From assembly GCA_002339265.1 (NCBI GenBank), contig DDKG01000219.1:1-10392 (forward strand): DNA of 10,392 nucleotides, given 5' to 3'. Positions 5,679 through 10,392 of this stretch are shown here, in pieces. The notes below the pieces were generated by a model. The model did no database searches. It had not been told where the DNA came from and saw nothing but the letters and a program-made list of their open reading frames with translations. This stretch comes from Massilia sp. UBA2604. Its GTDB lineage: Bacteria; Pseudomonadota; Gammaproteobacteria; Burkholderiales; Burkholderiaceae_D. The first letter of the stretch is position 1; each line of letters starts with the position of its first letter. The translations under genes and the position numbers were made by a program.

Positions 5679-7772
5679 ATGCCTTTTCGAGTCCTGATTC
5701 TTTCTGCCCGCCCAGACGATGTCCGCGTGCTGCAGCGTGCCCTGGCCAACGCACGCGATGGCCCCTTCGAGATCGAGACCGCGTCCACCATGCTCGATGG
5801 ACTGCGCAGTATCGGCAGCGGCACGATCGATGCGATCCTGGTGGATCTGCTGCTCGAAGATGCCCAGGGGCTGGCCTGCTTCGACCGGCTCCACGCGGCG
5901 GCACGCCACACTCCGATCCTGACGCTGTGCGGACTCGATGACGAGGCCGATGCCATCGAAGCAGTCCAGCGCGGCGCGCAGGGCTGGTTGTCCAGGGGCT
6001 ACTACGACAATTACCTGGTGCCACAGTCGCTGCGCAACATCATCGAGCGCATGAAGGTGGAGCGTAGCGTATATGTGGCCCAAGCACGCGCCGAAATCAC
6101 GCTCGATTCCATCGCAGATGCCGTCGTCTCGGTCGACGTCGCGGGGCGCGTGGATTATCTGAACACTGCGGCTGAGACGATCTGTGGCTGGTCCCGCAGC
6201 GAAGCACACGGACTGCCGGCCGCCGACGTGCTCAAGTTCGTCGACGGCGACAGTGGGCATGCGATCGCCAATCCCATCGACTATATCCTGCAAAGCAACC
6301 AGGCCTTGAACCTGAACGGCAACGCCATTCTCGTGTCCCGCCATGGCCAGCGCATTCCAGTCGAAGACTCGGCCGCCCCCATCCACGACTGGAACCGTCA
6401 ACTCGTCGGCGCCGTGATGGTGTTCCGGGATATTTCCGACACGGTGGCCTTGACCACCAGAATGCGGCATCTGGCACAGCACGATTTTCTTACCGACCTG
6501 CCTAATCGTGCGCTGCTGAACGACCGCATCACCCAGGCGATCGCCCTGTCCGGGCGCAACAACACCGCGCCGGCTCTCCTCTTCCTCGACCTCGACAAGT
6601 TCAAGCACATCAATGACTCGCAGGGTCACGCCGTCGGCGACCGGCTGCTGCAGGCCGTCTCGCAGCGCCTGGTGGACTGCGTCCGCACGTCCGATACGGT
6701 CAGCCGCCATGGCGGCGACGAATTCGTGATCCTGCTTGCCAACGAACGGCGCGCCCAGGATGCCGCGCTGGCCGCCGAGAAAATACTGCAAGCGCTGTCG
6801 ACGCCGTTCATGATCGACTCGCAGGAGCTGCATACCTCCACCAGCATCGGCATCAGCGCTTTTCCTTCCGATGGTAGGGATGCCGCCACGCTGATCAAGA
6901 ACGCCGACACGGCCATGTACAGTGCAAAGGAGCTCGGACGCAACAACTACCAGTTCTTCCGCGAGAACATGAATACGCGCGCAGTCGAGCGTCAACGCAT
7001 CGAGACCAGCTTGCGATGGGGGTTGGAACGCAATGAGTTCAGGCTGTACTACCAGCCGAAGGTCGACCTGGAAACCGATTGCATTACAGGCGTCGAAGCA
7101 CTTCTGCGCTGGGAGCATCCGGAATTGGGACTGGTCGGACCCGAGCGTTTCATACCGGTCGCCGAAGAAACCGGCCTGATCGTACCCGTCGGACGGTGGG
7201 TTCTGGGCGAGGCGTGTGCGCAGCTGGCACGCTGGCGCAGTCTCGGCATCTCGAACGTGTCCATCGCAGTGAACATATCTGCATTGGAGTTTCGCCACCG
7301 CGATTTTTTCGCCCATGCCCTCGCGATCTTCGATGCCACCGGCGTGGATCGCATGCATGTGCAGCTTGAGCTGACCGAGAGCGTGCTCATGCACGATGTT
7401 GCCGCCAGCGCCCGCCTGCTGAAGATGTTCAAGGCAGTAGGGGTGCAGATCGCGGTCGACGACTTCGGCACCGGTTACTCGAGCCTGAGCTACCTGAATG
7501 AGTTTCCGATCGACGTGCTCAAGATCGATCAGTCGTTTGTCCGAGCGATCAAGGCTGAGGGAGGCGCTGTCAGCAACGGGGCAATCGTCAGCGCAGTGAT
7601 CGACATGGGAAAGAACCTGCACCAGCGCGTCATCGCCGAAGGCGTCGAGGAAGAAGCGCAGCTCGCCTTTCTCAAGCACCATAATTGCAACGAAGGGCAA
7701 GGATTCCTGTTCAGCCATCCTGTCGATGCGACGCGCATGCAGCACATGCTCGACACCGGCAAGTATCCGTGA
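5679..7772 (+). CDS. REC-PAS-GGDEF-EAL cyclic-di-GMP signalling protein
   Basis: A 697-aa cytoplasmic protein with four domains. Residues 1-125 are a receiver-like domain that keeps Asp56 (ILVDLLLED) but has Ser-Ala in place of the usual acidic pair and Arg in place of the conserved Lys (GWLSRGY). Residues about 138-255 are a PAS domain ending in VMVFRDISD. Residues about 262-430 are a GGDEF domain with HGGDEF at 344-349 and an RxxD inhibitory site (RTSD, 336-339). Residues about 437-690 are an EAL domain with EALLRW (473-478), Asn532, ELTE, DDFGTGYSSL from 594, LKIDQ (Lys615), AEGVE (Glu654) and GQGF. Both active sites look complete, so it could make and degrade cyclic di-GMP; the EAL activity may dominate. 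GGGAG at 5669-5673 supports the ATG at 5679; a GTG at 5667 is the alternative. It has its own promoter and leader. Confidence 0.95.
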   Translation: MPFRVLILSARPDDVRVLQRALANARDGPFEIETASTMLDGLRSIGSGTIDAILVDLLLEDAQGLACFDRLHAAARHTPILTLCGLDDEADAIEAVQRGAQGWLSRGYYDNYLVPQSLRNIIERMKVERSVYVAQARAEITLDSIADAVVSVDVAGRVDYLNTAAETICGWSRSEAHGLPAADVLKFVDGDSGHAIANPIDYILQSNQALNLNGNAILVSRHGQRIPVEDSAAPIHDWNRQLVGAVMVFRDISDTVALTTRMRHLAQHDFLTDLPNRALLNDRITQAIALSGRNNTAPALLFLDLDKFKHINDSQGHAVGDRLLQAVSQRLVDCVRTSDTVSRHGGDEFVILLANERRAQDAALAAEKILQALSTPFMIDSQELHTSTSIGISAFPSDGRDAATLIKNADTAMYSAKELGRNNYQFFRENMNTRAVERQRIETSLRWGLERNEFRLYYQPKVDLETDCITGVEALLRWEHPELGLVGPERFIPVAEETGLIVPVGRWVLGEACAQLARWRSLGISNVSIAVNISALEFRHRDFFAHALAIFDATGVDRMHVQLELTESVLMHDVAASARLLKMFKAVGVQIAVDDFGTGYSSLSYLNEFPIDVLKIDQSFVRAIKAEGGAVSNGAIVSAVIDMGKNLHQRVIAEGVEEEAQLAFLKHHNCNEGQGFLFSHPVDATRMQHMLDTGKYP

Positions 7773-7851
7773 CCGGTGCGCGCTCCACACAGTTCAGCAT
7801 GCGGCGAAAAAACAGCGCGCGCAAGCGGCCCGTCGGAGACGAGGCAATCAT

Positions 7852-8124
7852 TCAAGACTCGGGATGAGGATCTGCCCGATCCAGGTCTTTTCCTCCATCC
7901 AGGACCAGCGCCGCCCGCTCCAGTGTCATGCTGTCCGATAGCGTGCGCTGATCTTCCTGGTCGGTTTCGGGTGGGTCGAGCATGTCGGAAAGCATCGCTT
8001 CCAACTCCAGCGTGTCCCAGGGGAGGCCCGAGCGCACTCTGGTATGAATGTAATGCCTGATCTCGCTATCCTGCGCGGCGGTGAGCGGCAGGCCGCGGAA
8101 CGTGTTCGCGGGTTCGGATGTCAT
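7852..8124 (-). CDS. Small acidic protein of unknown function (90 aa)
   Basis: No named family is recognised. GAGGGA lies about 5 nt before the ATG. The N-terminal half is a coherent domain: LPLTAAQDSEIRHYIHTRV (13-31), then SGLPWDTLELEAMLSDMLDP at about 32-51, which reads as two helices around a turn. The C-terminal half is acidic and polar (PPETDQEDQ and DGGKDLDRADPHPES) and probably disordered, with one hydrophobic patch LERAALVLD. There is no signal peptide, no membrane segment and no Cys. It is on the same strand as the phasin, 209 bp downstream of it, with a perfect 10-bp hairpin in its own leader. It faces the GGDEF-EAL gene tail to tail across 79 bp. The codon bias and ribosome site make it a real gene; the function is unknown. 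Confidence 0.78.
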   Translation of the reverse strand: MTSEPANTFRGLPLTAAQDSEIRHYIHTRVRSGLPWDTLELEAMLSDMLDPPETDQEDQRTLSDSMTLERAALVLDGGKDLDRADPHPES

Positions 8125-8146
8125 CGTGTTCCCTCAACGGTATGGT

Positions 8147-8175
8147 GGGCAATGCGGAGCCTGCGCGCATTGCCC
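8147..8175. repeat. Long perfect hairpin in the leader of the 90-aa gene
   Basis: GGGCAATGCG (8147-8156) and CGCATTGCCC (8166-8175) are perfect reverse complements around a 9-nt loop, and a T-A pair at 8146/8176 extends the stem to 11 bp. On the minus strand it ends about 10 nt before the GAGGGA ribosome site of the 90-aa gene. No U-tract follows, so a terminator is unlikely. A leader regulatory structure or a DNA operator are the main options. Confidence 0.5.
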
Positions 8176-8304
8176 ATCGTCGTGCGCACTGCTTGCAAGC
8201 ATCGCGGCCGTCGCAGGAGTGGATCAGCGCCGCCGGGGTGGATAGCAAACGGCGAGCGCGGATGACAACGGCAACACTGCATGCTCAGCGCCGCCGCGAC
8301 GGAT

Positions 8305-8322
8305 GCCCCGCGCAACCGGGGC
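8305..8322 (-). terminator. Hairpin just downstream of the phasin gene, possible transcript end
   Basis: GCCCCG (8305-8310) pairs with CGGGGC (8317-8322) around a 6-nt loop, 11 nt past the phasin stop on the minus strand. There is no run of U after it, so it would be a weak terminator or a 3'-end stabiliser. Another 8-bp stem, CCGGCGGC with GCCGCCGG (8342-8349 and 8358-8365), lies inside the phasin 3' end. The rest of 8125-8333 holds no gene that I can support. Confidence 0.3.
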
Positions 8323-8333
8323 GATGGCGACGC

Positions 8334-8951
8334 TCAGCGTGCCGGCGGCGCAGTCCTGCCGCCGGGCTGGCGATAACCGTCACCGGTGTCGCCCGAAGTG
8401 CGTGCCGGGCCGGCCTGGCCATCGGGCTTCGCGTCCGCGAGATCGCCTCCCAGTTCGCTCAGGAACTGCGCGCCTGACCTGGCGCCCCGCTCTGCCTCCT
8501 TCACGAACGACGCGCGCACTTCTTTCATGGCATCGTCCTGCTGACGCAGGTTCTTGTCGGTCTCTTCGACCGAAGCGCGCGTGACCTCATCGGCCAGCGT
8601 ACGCGCGGTACGCGAGGTTTCCTGAACATGCTGCTCGCTCACACGTGACAGGTCGACCTGGGTGCTGGCAGCGAGCTCCGACAACTGCTGTTGATACGAT
8701 CGCAGCTTATCGGTGGCGGGCTGAGCGCCCAGGGCTGCTTTCGATAGCGCGTCGATCGGACGATCGACGTTCAGCATGCGCTGGGCGGTGCTGGTGGTTT
8801 CGTCGAACAGGGTCTGGCACAGCTGCATGTTCAGCTGGATCACCTGCTGGAAGGAGTGCGCGACGGTTTGCGAGAGTTCGTTCATGAACGCGGTCTGTGC
8901 ATCGATATGCGAACGCACGGCGGGATTGACGGATTGGTCGAACGGATACAT
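8334..8951 (-). CDS. Phasin family protein (polyhydroxyalkanoate granule-associated)
   Basis: A 205-aa soluble, helical protein. It begins MYPFDQSVNPAVRSHIDAQT, then a long amphipathic helical region (about 14-165) rich in Gln, Ala, Ser and Glu with no Trp. It ends in a Gly/Pro/Ala-rich tail. The pattern FMNELSQTVAHSFQQVIQLNMQ, 22 to 43 (first 20: FMNELSQTVAHSFQQVIQLN), with a following DxLFDETTSTAQRML-like segment is typical of betaproteobacterial phasins (Phasin_2 type). These coat polyhydroxyalkanoate granules and control their size. Length fits the family. I chose the ATG at 8951 because AAAGG lies 6 nt upstream; residues translated before it look non-coding. No polymer synthase or depolymerase gene is next to it, so the link to granules rests on family alone. 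It could be one of several phasin-like paralogues with a stress role. Confidence 0.85.
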   Translation of the reverse strand: MYPFDQSVNPAVRSHIDAQTAFMNELSQTVAHSFQQVIQLNMQLCQTLFDETTSTAQRMLNVDRPIDALSKAALGAQPATDKLRSYQQQLSELAASTQVDLSRVSEQHVQETSRTARTLADEVTRASVEETDKNLRQQDDAMKEVRASFVKEAERGARSGAQFLSELGGDLADAKPDGQAGPARTSGDTGDGYRQPGGRTAPPAR

Positions 8952-9464
8952 GGTGTACCTTTCACTGGAAAGAAAACTGGCCAAACGGGCGCTGGACGCA
9001 ATACGTTGCAATGTCTGGCGGGAATGGACGCCGGCGGATGCCGACTGGAAGAAAACGATCCCTGAAGATCGCATGTGACTTGCACACTATGCGCTACTTT
9101 TCGCGCGCGTGCGGCGAGCGCGCGCATCTATTTGCGCACCGTGGCGCGCGGCAATGAATTGTGTCGTGCGAGCGCGAACCCGTACAAGCGACGCGCAAGA
9201 TTCGGCATTGCAATCGCCTATATGACCGCATCCGCGGCGCACCGGAGTACACTGGATGCAGCGCCATGAATGCATCCCCGATGCACGACGTTGACTCCGG
9301 TCGTGGAGGCACATGGACACACTGCCCGCTGGTCACCACGGCCCGCACGCTGCGGGCCGTACCACGCATGCCACACCGATCCATCACCGCCTGCATTCCA
9401 GGCATGGCGGCAATACGATGGCCACGGGCCAGCATGCTCCCCTAGATCACCGCAGGAGGACATC
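8952..9464. other. 513-bp divergent region between the phasin and the stress-protein-like gene
   Basis: No convincing protein gene is seen on either strand, apart from a doubtful His-rich ORF at 9313-9480. The region must hold the promoters of both flanking genes, but no good -35/-10 pair was found: TACACT at 9248-9253 and TATATG near 9220 lack proper -35 partners. Near 9100-9180 there is a very GC-rich stretch of CGCG repeats. ATTGCAAT (9207-9214) is an 8-bp palindrome. A strong hairpin lies at 9338-9360. Confidence 0.5.
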
Positions 9465-9480
9465 ATGCGACACACATTGA
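9313..9480 (+). CDS. Possible His-rich leader ORF (55 aa), doubtful
   Basis: An ATG at 9313 with GGAGG at 9305-9309 (short 3-nt spacing) opens a 55-codon frame that ends 16 nt inside the next gene. Eleven of the 55 residues are His, spread along the whole length (GHHGPHAAG, PIHHRLHSRH). It could be a translated leader coupled to the stress-protein-like gene. Against this, the frame includes the downstream ribosome site as Arg-Arg codons, it has no family match that I know, and His-rich frames arise by chance in this kind of DNA. A 10-bp hairpin lies inside it. Confidence 0.25.
   Translation: MDTLPAGHHGPHAAGRTTHATPIHHRLHSRHGGNTMATGQHAPLDHRRRTSCDTH
9338..9360 (+). repeat. Strong 10-bp hairpin in the leader of the stress-protein-like gene
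   Basis: ACGGCCCGCA (9338-9347) and TGCGGGCCGT (9351-9360) are perfect reverse complements around a 3-nt loop CGC, the most stable-looking stem in the window. It lies about 105 nt upstream of the ATG at 9465 and inside the doubtful His-rich ORF. No run of T follows on either strand, so a normal intrinsic terminator is unlikely. It may be a leader structure or transcript stabiliser. Confidence 0.5.
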
Positions 9481-10392
9481 CAGCGGTCTTCACAGACCGC
9501 GACCAGGCGCGGCAAGCGCTGGACAGATTGCTGGGCGCTGGACACGACGGAGCGAACATCACGCTGGCCGACATGCCGGAGCCCAGTCCCGCCCAAGACA
9601 GCGGCGAGCCGGATGCCCGGCGCTCTCCAGGCGCCCGCCATGCAGCCGCCGCGGCATTTCCGGCATGGTCTCCGGGCGCTGCAGACGGCGATCGCGTGAC
9701 CATGCATACTCTCACCTGCCCGCCTGGCAGGTATGTGCTGACGTTCGCGACGGAATCGGATGCCGAGGCGCAAGGCGCGGCCGCCCTGGTGTCCGGGTTC
9801 GCCGGCTTGAACCCCGGCGCCGACCGTGGGAGAAGCGCCGATGAAGACGCAGGCATGCCGCACCTGCTCTATCGACGCCACGCGGCCCGCGAAGGGATGC
9901 AGTATCGGCTGCACGACCACCCTCATGGCGCTGGCGCCCATGGCATGCCCGGCGGTGACGAGGCAGCGCAGGCCGCCTATCGCTTCGGTCACGACATGCA
10001 TGAGAACGACCGGTACCGCAACCGTTCCTGGCGAGAAGCGGACGGCGACCTGAAGCTGGTATGGGAAGAACGGATGCCGACAGGACCTGACTGGGCATCG
10101 TCGGCGCTGTCCGTGCGCGCCGGATGGAACAGCACCAGCCCGGAAATCGATGGCGACGACTACCATCGCAGTCACTGGAGGACGCGCTATGCCGGCAGCG
10201 CCACGCCGGCTCCGTCAAGGAAAGCGACCAACGCGGACAGGCCGCGTCGCGCCCCCGAGGCCGACTGGAGTCGGCGCCACCCAGGGGAACTCCCGCCCTG
10301 GGAAGCGTTCATGGATGCAGTACGCCATGGCTGGAGCAGGATCGTGATCGGCATCGACATGGACGAAGCCGACTACCGGCTGCACCATGCGA
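9465..10392 (+). CDS. Stress-protein-like gene, N-terminal YflT-like region (cut at window end)
   Basis: An open frame of 309 codons that runs off the window. The start has a near-perfect AGGAGG (9454-9459) 5 nt upstream. Residues 1-36 (HTLTAVFTDRDQARQALDRL, then GAGHDGANITLAD) have the beta-alpha-beta look of general stress proteins of the YflT/GSP17M type. Residues about 77-118 continue this with a strand YVLTFATE and a helix. A His- and Gly-rich linker (about 138-165) follows. Then a block YRFGHDMHENDRYRNRSWRE (172-191) and its continuation EADGDLKLVWEERMP look like the C-terminal repeats of such proteins in Oxalobacteraceae. Near the end are DDYHRSHW (231-238), PWEAFMDAVRHGW (278-290) and ADYRLHH (302-308), so the D-Y-x-x-H motif recurs. 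It is soluble and has no catalytic motif that I know. Gene: very sure. Function: inferred, moderate at best. Confidence 0.85.
   Translation, partial: MRHTLTAVFTDRDQARQALDRLLGAGHDGANITLADMPEPSPAQDSGEPDARRSPGARHAAAAAFPAWSPGAADGDRVTMHTLTCPPGRYVLTFATESDAEAQGAAALVSGFAGLNPGADRGRSADEDAGMPHLLYRRHAAREGMQYRLHDHPHGAGAHGMPGGDEAAQAAYRFGHDMHENDRYRNRSWREADGDLKLVWEERMPTGPDWASSALSVRAGWNSTSPEIDGDDYHRSHWRTRYAGSATPAPSRKATNADRPRRAPEADWSRRHPGELPPWEAFMDAVRHGWSRIVIGIDMDEADYRLHHA

Noticed and set aside
5595..7790. 731-codon minus-strand open frame, longer than the real gene opposite it
   Set aside because: Its length comes from lack of stops opposite GC-rich codons. The plus strand carries REC, PAS, GGDEF and EAL motifs in order, while the minus frame has none.
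7773..7851. Intrinsic terminator between the GGDEF-EAL gene and the 90-aa gene
   Set aside because: There is a U6 run on the minus strand (7812-7807), but the GC-rich bases before it do not form a convincing stem. A 7-bp pairing GCGCGCT/AGCGCGC (7778-7784, 7814-7820) has a loop of about 29 nt.
9218..10175. Minus-strand frames (212 and 242 codons) opposite the stress-protein-like gene
   Set aside because: They overlap each other and a plus-strand gene with an excellent ribosome site. Their translations show no domain and look like shadows.
1..10392. Mobile element, phage, toxin-antitoxin or defence system
   Set aside because: I found no transposase, integrase, terminal repeats, nuclease, toxin motif or direct-repeat array. 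The small genes do not match any toxin-antitoxin family that I know.

Overview
The window is GC-rich chromosomal DNA, densely packed with short genes on both strands. It has no tRNA, rRNA, insertion sequence, integrase or CRISPR array that I can see. GC-rich codon use, a phasin (polyhydroxyalkanoate granule protein), many cytoplasmic signalling genes and several lineage-type small proteins suggest a betaproteobacterium, most like Oxalobacteraceae (Massilia/Duganella-like). That placement is inference from gene content, not from a marker gene.

Layout. 1-567 (+) is the C-terminal part of a sensor histidine kinase cut by the window edge. It meets, tail to tail with an 18-bp overlap, a complete PAS-type histidine kinase on the minus strand (550-1692). 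A stand-alone CheY-like receiver (1917-2300, +) is divergent from that kinase and is its likely partner. A diguanylate cyclase (2352-3395, -) lies downstream of a 77-aa small protein (3442-3675, -). Then come a HlyIII/TrhA-type membrane protein (3893-4510, -) and a 69-aa small protein (4573-4782, -). Two small plus-strand genes, 4889-5131 and 5216-5467, look like tandem diverged paralogues. The largest gene is a REC-PAS-GGDEF-EAL protein (5679-7772, +), with a near-consensus sigma70 promoter and a structured leader. On the minus strand follow a 90-aa acidic protein (7852-8124) and a phasin (8334-8951). After a 513-bp region with a strong hairpin and a doubtful His-rich ORF, a stress-protein-like gene starts at 9465 and runs off the end.

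How it fits together. The window is mostly signal input and stress response: two histidine kinases, one stand-alone receiver, and two cyclic-di-GMP enzymes, one synthesising and one bifunctional in appearance. These are interspersed with membrane-homeostasis, granule and small unknown proteins. The most interesting untested points are the leader of the GGDEF-EAL gene (two GGA-loop hairpins plus a GGA in the ribosome binding site, as in CsrA-type control), an inverted repeat over its -35 box, its degenerate receiver domain, and two possible pairs of related small proteins of unknown function. I see no clearly new multi-gene system such as a defence island or biosynthetic cluster.
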